Positions 34,225 through 43,476 of a stretch of DNA of 64,000 nucleotides are shown piece after piece. The notes beneath the pieces were generated by a model, which saw only the letters and a list, made by a program, of their open reading frames with translations, was not told where the DNA came from and searched no databases. The translations under genes were made by a program, and so were the position numbers. The stretch is from Halopiger goleimassiliensis (lineage in GTDB: Archaea; Halobacteriota; Halobacteria; Halobacteriales; Natrialbaceae): NCBI RefSeq assembly GCF_000455345.1, contig NZ_HG315690.1, forward strand, positions 496,001 to 560,000. Reading direction: 5' to 3'. Position 1 is the stretch's first letter. Each line of letters begins with the position of its first letter.

Positions 34225-34788
34225 ATGCGGCGACGGGACCTCATCGCCGGACTGCTGGGTGGCGGCGTCCTCCTCGGCGGCGGCGTCGTCGCGTTCGGCG
34301 ACGGCGCTCCGCTCGAGTCGGGCGAGACCCCCGAGCCGAACGACCCCGTAGAGGTCGAGACGCTCGACGCCCGGGGGAGCGAGGCCGGCACGCTGACCGT
34401 GCCCGACGAGGACCGCCTGACGGTGGTGACGTTCTTCGCGACGACCTGTACGGTCTGTGCCGAAAAACATCCCCGCATCGCGACGGTCGCGGAGTCGCTC
34501 GCCGACCGGCCGGTGCAGTTCGTCTCCGTGACGACCGAACCCGTCGGCGACACCGTCCCCGAATCGGCGGTCGTCGACTGGTTCGAATCCCACGACGGCG
34601 ACTGGACGCTCGCCCACGACCCCGTCTCCGAACTGACGGTCACCTACGACGGCCTGCCGTACCCGAAGACGGCCGCGATCGGCCCCGAGGGTCGCGTCTG
34701 GTGGGAGCACACCGGTAACGCCGACACCGAGGAGATCCGCGAGGGAATCGAAGGCGCACTCGAGCGCGCCGACCTCGAGCGGGCCTGA
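34225..34788 (+). CDS. Exported thioredoxin-like (TlpA/ResA-type) protein
   Basis: A 187-residue protein with a short RR-containing signal (MRRRDLIAGLLGGG), an acid linker, and a thioredoxin domain with active-site CTVC (Cys75, Cys78) and the cis-Pro loop GLPYPKT. It likely works outside the membrane as a thiol reductant for the Sco protein or cytochrome maturation. Starts two bases after the Sco stop and ends one base before the CcdA start, so translation is probably coupled along the operon. Confidence 0.88.
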   Translation: MRRRDLIAGLLGGGVLLGGGVVAFGDGAPLESGETPEPNDPVEVETLDARGSEAGTLTVPDEDRLTVVTFFATTCTVCAEKHPRIATVAESLADRPVQFVSVTTEPVGDTVPESAVVDWFESHDGDWTLAHDPVSELTVTYDGLPYPKTAAIGPEGRVWWEHTGNADTEEIREGIEGALERADLERA

Positions 34789-34789
34789 G

Positions 34790-35458
34790 ATGGTCGGAAC
34801 CGATCTCCTCCCGGCGCTGGCGTTCGCCGGGACGGCCGCGGTCGCGACCTTCTTCTCGCCGTGTGCCTACGCGTTGCTCCCCGGCTACGTCGGGTTCTAC
34901 ACGAGCCGAACCGAGGAGCCGACGCTCGGCGGCGCGCTCGCCCGGGGCCTCGCCGCGGCGGCGGGCGTCGTCGTCACCCTCGCGCTGGTGCTCGGAGCGG
35001 CCTTCCAGGTCGGGAACCGAGTGTTCGCGAACCTCCGGTGGCTCGAGATCGGCGTCGGCGTCGTCCTGATCCTCGTCGGCGTCCTCGTCGTCGCCGGGCT
35101 GGATCGCTCGCTGTCGATCCCGCTCCCGAAACGGCGCTCGAGCGTGCTGGGTTTCGGCGTCTTCGGGGCAGGGTACGCGGTCGCTTCCGCGGGCTGTGTA
35201 GCGCCGATCGTCGTCACGGTCGTCGTCCAGGCGCTGTCGTACCCGCCGGGCGAGGCCGCACTTCTGCTGGCGACCTACGTCGGGGGCGTCGCCGCGCTGG
35301 TGCTGTCGCTGACCGTCGTCACCGGGATGGGGCTGCTCGCGGGCGCGAGTCGGTTCGCCGCCTACAGTCGCCGGCTCGAGCAACTGGCGGGCGTCGTCAT
35401 GATCCTCGCCGGGATCGGACAGCTCTACGTCGCCCTGACGCTCTCGAGCACGTTCTAA
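34790..35458 (+). CDS. CcdA-like thiol-disulfide transporter
   Basis: A 222-residue membrane protein with six hydrophobic spans. It has the conserved Cys-Pro-containing FFSPCAYALLPGYVGFY in the first span and a second Cys in ASAGCVAPIV in the fourth, the pair that forms the reversible disulfide in CcdA/DsbD. It should carry electrons from cytoplasmic thioredoxin to the exported thioredoxin encoded upstream. Last gene of the copper/thiol operon. Confidence 0.92.
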   Translation: MVGTDLLPALAFAGTAAVATFFSPCAYALLPGYVGFYTSRTEEPTLGGALARGLAAAAGVVVTLALVLGAAFQVGNRVFANLRWLEIGVGVVLILVGVLVVAGLDRSLSIPLPKRRSSVLGFGVFGAGYAVASAGCVAPIVVTVVVQALSYPPGEAALLLATYVGGVAALVLSLTVVTGMGLLAGASRFAAYSRRLEQLAGVVMILAGIGQLYVALTLSSTF

Positions 35459-35583
35459 CGGATCCCTGTCGCGGTTCGGGAAGCCGTAAACGGCCCCATT
35501 CAGCCGCAGAAATCGGTGAAACGGAACGAAACGGTACGGTACGGCTCGGGTAACTATCGGGGAGGATCGGATACGCTCCCGGT

Positions 35584-35778
35584 ATGTCCCGCTCGAACCG
35601 TTCCCCGATGTCGATCGGCTGTCCCGCCTGTAACGCAACCGTAAGCGCCACGCTCCCGCCGGGACCCGGAATCGTCGAGACTGAGGCCGAACCCCACCCC
35701 GAAGACGAAAACCGGCTCCGCGGAACCGACGCCCGCTGTCGGAACTGCGGTCACGAACTCGAACTCTACTTCTACTGA
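35584..35778 (+). CDS. Zinc-finger micro-protein (two CxxC knuckles)
   Basis: A 64-residue protein with IGCPACNATVS and DARCRNCGHELELYFY, two zinc knuckles separated by about 36 residues. This matches the haloarchaeal class of one-domain zinc micro-proteins. ATG at 35584 follows a G-rich ggggagga element; a second ATG at 35608 would give 56 residues and is equally possible. It overlaps the end of the histidine kinase gene by seven bases, tail to tail. Confidence 0.75.
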   Translation: MSRSNRSPMSIGCPACNATVSATLPPGPGIVETEAEPHPEDENRLRGTDARCRNCGHELELYFY

Positions 35779-37067
35779 CAACCGACGTCCGCGCTCGATC
35801 CTCCCTCTTCGGTTCGCTCCCGAATCGACGCCGAACCGCCGGGGATACCCGTCGGGTTCTCGCTTCGAGCGGTGGCCGAGGGGCGATTCGACGCGTCGGC
35901 ACTCGCCTCGAGCGTCACGGAGAAGGTCGCTCCCTCGCCGGGTTCCGAATCGACCCGGATCTCGCCGTCGTGGCGCTCGACGATTCGTTTGCACAGCGCC
36001 AGCCCGATTCCGGAGCCATCGTGTTCCTCGAGCGAGTGCAGTCGCTGAAAGATTTCGAAAATGCGGTCGGCGTCGTCCGGATCGATACCGATGCCTTCGT
36101 CACGGACCGATACCGTCCACTCCGCGCCGTCTCGCGCCGCCGACACGTGTATCCGTGGCGGGGCGTCGCCGCTGTACTCGATCGCGTTGCTCACCAGGTT
36201 CTGCAGGAGCTGGCGTAGCTGCCGCCGGTCACCCTCGACCGTGGGTAACGGCTCCCGCGTGATCGTGGCGTCGGTCTCCTCGATCTTGAACTGCAGATCG
36301 GTGAGCACGTCGTCGAGCACCGCGTCGAGGTCGACCGCGTCGAACGAATCCCCCTGCGTTTCGACGCGGGAGTACTCGAGCAACCCGTCGATCATCTCGC
36401 TCATCCGCTCGGCACCGTCGACGGCGAAGTCGATGAACTCCCTGCAGTTCTCGTCGAGTTCCTCGCCGTAGCGCCGCTCGGCGAGTTCCAGATAGCGTCT
36501 CACCATGCGAAGCGGCTCCTGGAGGTCGTGGGACGCGGCGTAGGCGAACTGTTCTAACCGCTCGTTCGACGCTTCCAGCTGCGTGTTCGCCTCCTCGAGT
36601 CGCCGCTCCGTCCGTCGGAGCGTCTCGTTTTGTTCCTCGAGCGCTCGGGCGTGGGTACGCGCCTGGGCGTTGTTGACGCCGATGCCCAGCCCCGCGATGG
36701 AGCCGATCGACAGCAGAACGGCTTGCGTGCCGAACGTGAAGTCGACCTCGACGCCGGGATGGAGGACGCGCAGTCCGAGCACGATCCCCATGACGACGAC
36801 TCCGCCGGCGGTCCACGCGACGATTCGCCGATAGAACTGGGGGACGATCGACGACGTCGGTAACCAGAGCCCGGTCCCCAGGAGGACGAGTCCCGGAACG
36901 CTGAGCAGGAGCAGATCGAGTCCGGCCTCCAGGAAGCCGCCGCTGCTGGATGCCGCGGCCACCGACTTCCCCACGGCGAAGACGAGTAGCGTGACGCCCG
37001 CCGCTGGGATAACGAACAGCCAGTAGCTCGTCTCATCCCTCCGCGATTCGGTCGAACTCCCCCTCAT
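35772..37067 (-). CDS. Membrane sensor histidine kinase
   Basis: A 431-residue kinase. Four hydrophobic spans occupy about 15-133 with only short loops, so sensing is likely within the membrane. A coiled coil (about 138-172) leads to HisKA with His180 in YAASHDLQEPLR, and to HATPase_c with NLVSNAIEYSG, DEGIGIDPDDADRIF, and GSGIGLALCKRIVE. Typical of haloarchaeal orphan histidine kinases; no response regulator gene adjoins. The last 45 residues are a low-complexity Ser/Gly/Arg tail. ATG at 37067 has no earlier plausible start. Confidence 0.92.
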   Translation of the reverse strand: MRGSSTESRRDETSYWLFVIPAAGVTLLVFAVGKSVAAASSSGGFLEAGLDLLLLSVPGLVLLGTGLWLPTSSIVPQFYRRIVAWTAGGVVVMGIVLGLRVLHPGVEVDFTFGTQAVLLSIGSIAGLGIGVNNAQARTHARALEEQNETLRRTERRLEEANTQLEASNERLEQFAYAASHDLQEPLRMVRRYLELAERRYGEELDENCREFIDFAVDGAERMSEMIDGLLEYSRVETQGDSFDAVDLDAVLDDVLTDLQFKIEETDATITREPLPTVEGDRRQLRQLLQNLVSNAIEYSGDAPPRIHVSAARDGAEWTVSVRDEGIGIDPDDADRIFEIFQRLHSLEEHDGSGIGLALCKRIVERHDGEIRVDSEPGEGATFSVTLEASADASNRPSATARSENPTGIPGGSASIRERTEEGGSSADVGCQ

Positions 37068-37126
37068 TGATACCTACAAAGCGCACCAGCGCTGTTGAGG
37101 GTGGCTTTTGAGCTTTCAATAGCCTT

Positions 37127-37795
37127 TTACCCGTCTCCGCGAGACGGGGGCTCCGCGTCTGAGAGCGTACTTCCGAGGACGTGCTTGATGCCGCGCCGGA
37201 GACGGGATGCGACGGCCTGGTGGGAGATTCCGAGTTCCTCGCCGAGGTCCGTCATCGTCACCTCGCGGGGAGATTCGAAGTAGCCGCGATTGTACGCGAG
37301 CACCAGCGCCTCCTGCTGCGAGTCGGTGAGTGCTTCCTCGGTAGCCGTCTCGAGCGGCGTGAGCGCGTGCAGTTCCGTCAGCGTGATCGGGATATCCAGC
37401 TCCCGACAGCGAGACTGGAAGGCCGCGATGTCGGATCGCGCGTCGCCGCGGATCTCGAACGTCCACCGCCGATCGGTGCCGATGGCTTTGACGAGCGCGA
37501 TCTTCGTCTCCGTGAGCGTCGTCAGGACGTCGTCGTAATCCAGCGCCCACTCGACGCGCAGCAGGTACTCGTCCGCGACGGAGTCGACGAATTCGATTCG
37601 TTCCACGCCCGGATGGTCGGCGAACGCCCCCTCGACGTCGTCGACCGACGTTCCCCGAACCCAGAAATACGGGATCACCACGTCCCGTGCGGGGATGATC
37701 CGTTCCAGTTCGACCGTCGCGTCCGGCAGTCGCTCGAAAACGGTCCCGAGGGGGAACTGATCGGACGGCACCGTGAAGGTAGCCTCGGTAGCCAT
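37127..37795 (-). CDS. HTH_10 (Bat-type) transcription regulator
   Basis: A 222-residue protein. Residues 1-150 form a two-part alpha/beta sensory region that starts TFTVPSDQFPLGTVFERLPDATVELER, and 158-212 form the HTH_10 (LTDSQQEALVLAYNRGYFESP, DLGEELGISHQAVASRL). The ATG at 37795 (MATEATF) is the common start for this group. It lies upstream of the histidine kinase gene on the same strand, 59 bases apart, so they may be co-transcribed and functionally linked, though this is not certain. Confidence 0.88.
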   Translation of the reverse strand: MATEATFTVPSDQFPLGTVFERLPDATVELERIIPARDVVIPYFWVRGTSVDDVEGAFADHPGVERIEFVDSVADEYLLRVEWALDYDDVLTTLTETKIALVKAIGTDRRWTFEIRGDARSDIAAFQSRCRELDIPITLTELHALTPLETATEEALTDSQQEALVLAYNRGYFESPREVTMTDLGEELGISHQAVASRLRRGIKHVLGSTLSDAEPPSRGDG

Positions 37796-37872
37796 CGTCC
37801 GAACCGAGGTTCCGTGGGCGTAAATAGCCACCACGGGACCGCTCGAGCGAGACGCGACGAGCGGCCCGTCGG

Positions 37873-39030
37873 TTACGGTTCGTGATCGCCGCTCTCCCAG
37901 CCGCGGGGCGAGTCGTTCAGCCGTTCGGCCCCGTCCTCGGTGACGACCACGAGGTCCTCGATCCGGACGCCGAACCGTCCTTCGAGGTAGACGCCCGGTT
38001 CGACGCTGAAGACCATCCCCGGCTCGAGTTCACGGTCGTTGCCGGCGACGACGTAGGGCGGTTCGTGGACCTCGAGACCGACGCCGTGGCCGGTCCGGTG
38101 GACGAACGCGTCGCCGTAGCCCGCGTCGGCGACGACCTCGCGCGCGGCGGCGTCGATCGCCCCGGCCGTCACGCCGGGTTCGATCGCCTCGACGGCGGCC
38201 GCCTGGGCCGCGGCGACGACCTCGTGGACCCGCTCGTACTCCTCGGGCGGGTCGCCGACGACGATCGTCCGGGTCTGGTCGCCGGGATAGCGGCCCGTAC
38301 CGCCGGGCAGGTCGGCCTCGACGAACGCGCCGAAATCGAGGACGATCGGATCGCCGTGCTGGATCTCGCGGTCGCCGGTGTGGTGGTGCGGCCGAGCGCC
38401 GTTCGGTCCCGACGCGACGACCGTCTCGAACGCGGGTTCGCCGCCGCCCTCGGCCGCGAGCAGGCGTTCGATCTCGGCGGCCACCGCCGCTTCCGTCGCG
38501 CCGACGAGGTCCGTTCCCCGAGAGCGGATCTCGAGCGAGACGCGATCCGCGATCGCCCCTGCCCGTCGCAGGGCCTCCAGTTCGACCGCGTCCTTTCGGA
38601 CGCGCAGGTCCTCGAGGACGGCGCTCGCGAGTCCGAACGAGGCTTCGGGCAGCACCGATCGCAGGTCCTGGGAGAACGTCTCCCAGAGGCGGTCGTCGAG
38701 CAACACGGTCCGCGAGCGTCCCGTCTCGAGGCCGTAGTCCTCGAGCACGCGCTCGACGAGCACGACCGGATCGTCGTCGTCGGCCCAGGTTTCGATCGCG
38801 AGGTCCGCGATCGGCAGCGACTCCAGTTGAGCCGCGTACATCTCCGGCGCGACGATCGTCGGGTCGCCCGCACGGGGAACGAACAACAGGAGGTGGCGTT
38901 CGGACGGCGACTCCGCGAACCCGGTCAGGTACGTCAGGTTCGGTCCCGGGAAGGTGACACAGAGGTCGGCGTCGACGCGCTCGAGGCCCAGTCTGCAGGC
39001 CTCGAGGCGATCCTCGTACGGCGGTTTCAT
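37873..39030 (-). CDS. M24-family Xaa-Pro aminopeptidase
   Basis: A 385-residue creatinase-fold peptidase. The N-terminal domain (1-160) begins MKPPYEDRLEAC; the C-terminal pita-bread domain carries the five metal ligands in VLDFGAFVEAD, GDQTRTIVV, HRTGHGVGLEVHEPPY, VFSVEPGVYLEG and VRIEDLVVV. It should remove N-terminal residues before proline, in the cytoplasm. The gene product is standard in length when started at the ATG 39030; the longer upstream frame is antisense overlap with the otsA region. Confidence 0.92.
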   Translation of the reverse strand: MKPPYEDRLEACRLGLERVDADLCVTFPGPNLTYLTGFAESPSERHLLLFVPRAGDPTIVAPEMYAAQLESLPIADLAIETWADDDDPVVLVERVLEDYGLETGRSRTVLLDDRLWETFSQDLRSVLPEASFGLASAVLEDLRVRKDAVELEALRRAGAIADRVSLEIRSRGTDLVGATEAAVAAEIERLLAAEGGGEPAFETVVASGPNGARPHHHTGDREIQHGDPIVLDFGAFVEADLPGGTGRYPGDQTRTIVVGDPPEEYERVHEVVAAAQAAAVEAIEPGVTAGAIDAAAREVVADAGYGDAFVHRTGHGVGLEVHEPPYVVAGNDRELEPGMVFSVEPGVYLEGRFGVRIEDLVVVTEDGAERLNDSPRGWESGDHEP

Positions 39031-39209
39031 GGCTCGTGCTTCGGGGGTCCGGCCGAAAACCGTTCGGGTTCCGGCGGCCGGTCGGAGACTTCCGGCGCGA
39101 CGAGACCGGCGCGACGAGAGTCCCCCGGCCGGCGTGGCGATCGGTACTAGACCCCCATGCGGATGCAGGCCGTGAATCAACCCGTCCCGGGGCTGTGTCT
39201 TTCGGCCGA

Positions 39210-40859
39210 ATGCGAACTCCCGACGAGCGTTTGTCGTCGACGAACTGGCACCCGTGGCGGATACGAACGGACGGTTCCGGCCGCGGCTCGGACGACGGAC
39301 GGGACGGAGCGACTCCACCGGAGTCGCTGATCGTCGTCTCCAATCGCCAGCCCTACCGTCACGAGTACGCGGACGATGCAGGCGAGTCCGCCGACGGGAA
39401 CGGGGGCCAGCAGACCGAGGAGGAACTCACTGTCGACGAACCGGCGGGCGGACTGACGGCCGGCCTCGACCCGGTCGTCCAGGCGGCCGACGGAACCTGG
39501 ATCGCCTGGGGCGACGGCGAGGCCGACTTCGACGTCACCGACGAGCACAACTGCGTCGCCGTCCCACCCGGGGACGAATCGTATACGCTCCGACGCATCG
39601 ATCTCTCCGACGAAGCCGTCGACTCCTACTACTACGGCTTCAGTAATCAGGTGCTCTGGCCGCTCTGTCACGAGTTCCCCGATCTCGTTCGGAACCGATC
39701 GAACGACCTCGAGTGGTACCGGACGGTCAACGAGCGGTTCGCCGACGCCGTCGTCGAGCACGCCGACGACGAGTCGGTCGTCTGGTTCCAGGACTATCAC
39801 TTCGCGCTCGCTCCCGGGATTGTCCAGGAGCGGACGCCCCGGTCGACGACCGTCGCACAGTTCTGGCACATCCCGTGGCCGACGCCGGAGACGTTCCAGC
39901 GCTGTCCGGCCGGCGGACGGCTGCTCGAGGGACTGCTGGGCAACGACCTCCTGAGTTTCCACGTCGATCGCTACGTCGAACAGTTCCTCGCGACCGTCGA
40001 GCGGTTCCTGCCGGCGGCGACGGTCGACCGCGAGCGGCGGCTGGTCCACTACGGAGCCGACCCGACGCGCGTCGTGGCGACGCCGATGGGCGTCGACGCC
40101 GCGTCGTTCGACGCGGACGCTCGAACGCTCGACCCGTCGACGGCTCGTGCGGCACTCGACACCTGCGACGTCGACCCCGCCAACGTGATCGGTCTCGGAC
40201 TGGATCGGCTCGACTACTCGAAGGGGATTCCGGATCGGCTGGCCGCGCTCGAGCGGTTCTTCCAGCGCAACCCCGAGTGGCGCGGGGAGTTTACCTTCGT
40301 CCAGAAGGCGACGCCCTCCCGGACCGAGATCCCGGCCTACGACCGGTACGGCGACCTCGTCAGGAGCGAAGTCGAACGGATCAACAGCCGGTTCGGAACC
40401 GACGACTGGAACCCGATCGCCTACACCGAGGACTACGTCCCACACGAGCAACTCTGTGCGCTGTATCGCCGCGCGGACGTCATGCTCGTCAACCCGCTGC
40501 TCGACGGGATGAACCTCGTCGCACAGGAGTACGTCGCCGCGAACGTCGACGGCGACGGGGTGTTGCTACTGAGCGACCGGGCCGGCGCACACGAACGACT
40601 CGGCTCCCACGCGCTCACGGTCGATCCGACCGACGAAGCAGGGATCGCCCGCCAACTCGAGCGCGCCGTCTCGATGCCGATCCAGGAACGACAGCGCCGG
40701 ATGGAGACGCTCCGCAACCGGGTCTTCGACGGCGACCTCGAGCGCTGGATGGAGACGCAGTTCGCCTGGATTCGGCGCGTTCACGCCGACGATCCGACGG
40801 CGTCAGAACCGGACACCGACCCGGACCCCGACTCCCGAGAGCCCACGCCACCAGCATGA
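39210..40859 (+). CDS. otsA: Trehalose-6-phosphate synthase
   Basis: A 549-residue GT20 glycosyltransferase that makes trehalose 6-phosphate from UDP-glucose (or another NDP-glucose) and glucose 6-phosphate. Motifs: VSNRQPYRH and DEPAGGLTAGLDPV near the N-terminus (glucose-phosphate binding), WFQDYHFALAPG, AQFWHIPWPTPETF, GLDRLDYSKGIPDR with the active-site Arg/Lys, and NPLLDGMNLVAQEYVA for nucleotide sugar binding. Residues 1-40 and 62-85 are acidic low-complexity insertions. ATG at 39210 preferred. The stop overlaps the otsB start (ATGA), so the two enzymes are coupled. Trehalose serves as compatible solute. Confidence 0.95.
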   Translation: MRTPDERLSSTNWHPWRIRTDGSGRGSDDGRDGATPPESLIVVSNRQPYRHEYADDAGESADGNGGQQTEEELTVDEPAGGLTAGLDPVVQAADGTWIAWGDGEADFDVTDEHNCVAVPPGDESYTLRRIDLSDEAVDSYYYGFSNQVLWPLCHEFPDLVRNRSNDLEWYRTVNERFADAVVEHADDESVVWFQDYHFALAPGIVQERTPRSTTVAQFWHIPWPTPETFQRCPAGGRLLEGLLGNDLLSFHVDRYVEQFLATVERFLPAATVDRERRLVHYGADPTRVVATPMGVDAASFDADARTLDPSTARAALDTCDVDPANVIGLGLDRLDYSKGIPDRLAALERFFQRNPEWRGEFTFVQKATPSRTEIPAYDRYGDLVRSEVERINSRFGTDDWNPIAYTEDYVPHEQLCALYRRADVMLVNPLLDGMNLVAQEYVAANVDGDGVLLLSDRAGAHERLGSHALTVDPTDEAGIARQLERAVSMPIQERQRRMETLRNRVFDGDLERWMETQFAWIRRVHADDPTASEPDTDPDPDSREPTPPA

Positions 40860-41698
40860 GCGGCCAGACGACCGAACCGACGCCGGCGACTGCCCCCTCG
40901 ACGCCCGATCCGCTCGAGGACCGGCTGTCGGAACTCCGAGGAACGCTCGAGTCGGCCACCCGGCTCCTGCTGTGTCTCGACTTCGACGGGACGCTCGCGC
41001 CAATCGTCGACGATCCCGATGCGGCGACGCCGCTCCCGGAGAGCCGGGCCAGACTCGAGGCGATCGCGGCCGACCCCCGCGTGAGGACGGCCATCGTCAG
41101 CGGCCGGGCGCTCTCGGACGTCCGCACCCGGATCGAGGGGCCGTCCGTCTACGCGGGAAACCACGGCCTGGAACTCGCCCGCAACGGATCGATCGCGGTG
41201 CACCCGGTCGCGCGAAGCCGTGCGAATCGACTCGCCGAGGTCCGGGTGGCCCTCAAGACGGCGCTCGCTCCGTTTCCCGGGGTCGAACTCCAGGACAAGC
41301 GGCTCACGGCGACCGTCCACCTCCGGTCGGTTCCGGAGCCGTTACGGCCACTCGTCCGGCGTCGGACGACCGCGATCGTCGACCGCCTGGCCGGCGACGA
41401 CCTCGAACTCTCGGACGGCAAACGGATCCTCGAGATCGAACCCGCGATCCCCTGGGGGAAGGGCAACGCGGTCGCGTTGCTCGAGTCCGACCAGCCGGCG
41501 GGAGCGGTGACCGTCTACGTGGGCGACGACGTGACCGACGAGTCGGCGTTCCGGGCCGTCGAACCGCAGGGGATCGGCGTCCGGGTCGGCGGCACCGACC
41601 CGTCGGCCGCCAGCTACCGGGTCGAATCCCCGCGCGAGGTCGCGGCGTTCCTGGGCTGGCTCGAGTCGATCGACGCCGGACGCAAAGCAGTCGCGTGA
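40856..41698 (+). CDS. otsB: Trehalose-6-phosphate phosphatase
   Basis: A 280-residue HAD-superfamily phosphatase that completes trehalose synthesis. Asp42 and Asp44 lie in LCLDFDGTLAP (motif I), IVSGR is motif II, KRLTATVHLR is in the cap, and GDDVTDESAF is the motif IV with metal-binding Asp pair. The first 25 residues are Thr/Pro-rich linker. Overlaps otsA by four bases. Confidence 0.95.
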   Translation: MSGQTTEPTPATAPSTPDPLEDRLSELRGTLESATRLLLCLDFDGTLAPIVDDPDAATPLPESRARLEAIAADPRVRTAIVSGRALSDVRTRIEGPSVYAGNHGLELARNGSIAVHPVARSRANRLAEVRVALKTALAPFPGVELQDKRLTATVHLRSVPEPLRPLVRRRTTAIVDRLAGDDLELSDGKRILEIEPAIPWGKGNAVALLESDQPAGAVTVYVGDDVTDESAFRAVEPQGIGVRVGGTDPSAASYRVESPREVAAFLGWLESIDAGRKAVA

Positions 41699-41917
41699 GG
41701 AGGCCGCGGCTCGAGAGCGGTCGGCGTCTGTTCCATAGTCCGTCCCAACGACGGTCCGACGGCCGCCGAGCGAGTCCCTCAAAACCGGCATTCCGTCCCC
41801 AATTCGAACGGTCAAATTCTCCCCGAATGTCGCCGCAGATAGCCTGTACGTTCGAACAGATAGTGGAAATGGCCGACACATATCTGCACTGTTGGCCGAA
41901 AGTATTAGTTGCCACTG

Positions 41918-41927
41918 GAAATATAGG
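41918..41927 (+). promoter_or_regulatory. TATA-like box before the PhiH1-repressor-like gene
   Basis: gaaatatagg lies 23-32 bases before the GTG start at 41950, supporting a leaderless start with GTG. Confidence 0.45.
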
Positions 41928-41949
41928 ACGGGTACGAGAGTGACCAGAC

Positions 41950-42303
41950 GTGAAACTTCGCCAACCAACTGACTTCCTCATCTTGGAAGCGCTCGAGGAG
42001 AAGGGTCGGAACGTCGCGACGAACCTGGCTGAACACACCGGAAAGAGCCGGAAGAACATCAACACGCGGCTCCCGGTACTCGAGGATTACGGCCTCGTCG
42101 AGAAGATCGGACCGGCGGAACGCTCCGGTCTCTACGAGATCACGTCGCTCGGCAAGGCCGCGCTCGTCTACCGGGACCAGTACGACGAGGTCGACGACTT
42201 CGAGGCGTTGATCGAAGGCCCCAACGCGGGCGACCTCGAGAACGCCGGTGAGGCCCAGGCCTCGTTCGCTCGCGGCGAGAACGACGACGAAGCCGACGAG
42301 TAG
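41950..42303 (+). CDS. Winged-helix regulator of the PhiH1-repressor type
   Basis: A 117-residue protein: LRQPTDFLILEALEEKGRNVA, LAEHTGKSRKNINTRLPVLEDYGLVEKIG and YEITSLGKAALVYRDQYD form a complete winged helix, the sequence pattern of the repressor of haloarchaeal virus PhiH and its many chromosomal relatives. An acidic tail of about 35 residues follows. No prophage genes are nearby, so this is probably a host regulator. GTG start supported by the adjacent TATA box. Confidence 0.85.
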   Translation: MKLRQPTDFLILEALEEKGRNVATNLAEHTGKSRKNINTRLPVLEDYGLVEKIGPAERSGLYEITSLGKAALVYRDQYDEVDDFEALIEGPNAGDLENAGEAQASFARGENDDEADE

Positions 42304-42358
42304 TGCTACCGCGAGGAAGCACTCCGAGGTAACGACGACGGCCGGGTGACCGACGGCG

Positions 42359-43129
42359 TCACCGCGGCCGGAGACCACCGCGGTAGCTCTCGAGTTCTCG
42401 CCGTGCGCACGCCGAGAACGCGAGGCTCAGTCTTCTGTCCCGGTTCGTGACGTCCGGATAGTCCGTCCCGCAGTGGGATCGATCGAGGTCGACGTCGTCG
42501 GTGAACGCGTAGGTACTGATCATCGGCGACGCGACCACCGCGTCGCCGCGGCGAAAGACGACGCCGTGTTCGTGGGCCAGTCCGAGCGCGTGACCGACCT
42601 CGTGGAGCAACACCTGAACGGTCCGGGTCGACGGACGGACCGGAACGATCGCTCCATCGACGTCGGCCCCACTGACACCCCCGAACAGCTCGGCGAGCGG
42701 CTCGAGGTCCGCGAGGTGACGCGCACCGCCGACGGAGGCGACGTGCGGTATTCCGTAGCCGGTCGGTGCCTGCGACATCTGTCCGTCGGTGATCAGCAGG
42801 TTGACGTCCCGCGCTGGCTCGACGTTCCGACCGCCGATCCCACCCGCAACCACCGTCGCTGGCCACTCGCCGCGGGTCGTCACGCGGGCCCCGTCCTCCG
42901 TCGAAGTCCGTACGACGCCGCCGAAGGATACCTCGAGCGACCAGTGCTCGAGGTCGAGGAACCGCTCGAGATACTCGACGGCGCGCACCCCGACGGCCGA
43001 GTACGACGCGGCTCCGCTCGAGAGCCAGACGGCGACCTCGAGTTCGTCGACCACCTCCCGGGTCGCGTACGTGAGGGCACCGAACGACGTGGCCGACCCG
43101 ATCGCTCCCAGTAACGCCCGTCGGTTCAC
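42359..43129 (-). CDS. Exported metzincin-like zinc protease
   Basis: A 256-residue protein. VNRRALLGAIGSATSFGALTYA is a Tat-like signal. The zinc-binding signature is HEVGHALGLAH (residues 176-186), with the third His of the metzincin clan, and a nearby SPM (Met-turn-like) follows at about 203. The region before it (about 30-170) forms the upper subdomain. It thus looks like an extracellular matrixin/archaemetzincin-type protease. GTG at 43129 is the start that gives the signal peptide. Divergent from the unknown gene at 43477. Confidence 0.78.
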   Translation of the reverse strand: MNRRALLGAIGSATSFGALTYATREVVDELEVAVWLSSGAASYSAVGVRAVEYLERFLDLEHWSLEVSFGGVVRTSTEDGARVTTRGEWPATVVAGGIGGRNVEPARDVNLLITDGQMSQAPTGYGIPHVASVGGARHLADLEPLAELFGGVSGADVDGAIVPVRPSTRTVQVLLHEVGHALGLAHEHGVVFRRGDAVVASPMISTYAFTDDVDLDRSHCGTDYPDVTNRDRRLSLAFSACARRELESYRGGLRPR

Positions 43130-43476
43130 GGCCGCCAGTTTCGACGGCGCGTCCCAGTTGCTCCCGCTTCACATGTTGTGACTTTTTGAACTGTCCGCTG
43201 GGACGGGTGTCCGGCTCCCGAGACCTGTCGTTTCGACGATCACACGGAACGGGCTGTGAAGTCGTCCACGCGACGGGTCGTACCCGATTCCTCCGGGCCG
43301 TGATCGGTTCGCGAAATCTCTCCGAACGTGGACAGTGGTTCGATACGGAGAGTCACGATTACTTAACTGTCGTGCGTGTGAACCCGAGGGCGGATGATCG
43401 ATCCGCCGGTTCGATCCGACAGCATGAGTCGATCGCTCCCGACGCCCGTTCGATCGCCGGCGGTGAGTCGATCGTG
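43130..43476. other. Divergent intergenic region with several possible starts
   Basis: About 347 bases. A TATA-like attacttaac at 43359-43368 could promote the gene at 43477 or one of its upstream in-frame starts. On the other strand tcaaaaagtc near 43190 could serve the protease gene. I see no additional gene. Confidence 0.35.

Noticed and set aside
41950-42303. Prophage indicated by a PhiH1-type repressor
   Set aside because: No other viral gene or attachment site is near; such winged-helix proteins are common chromosomal regulators in haloarchaea.
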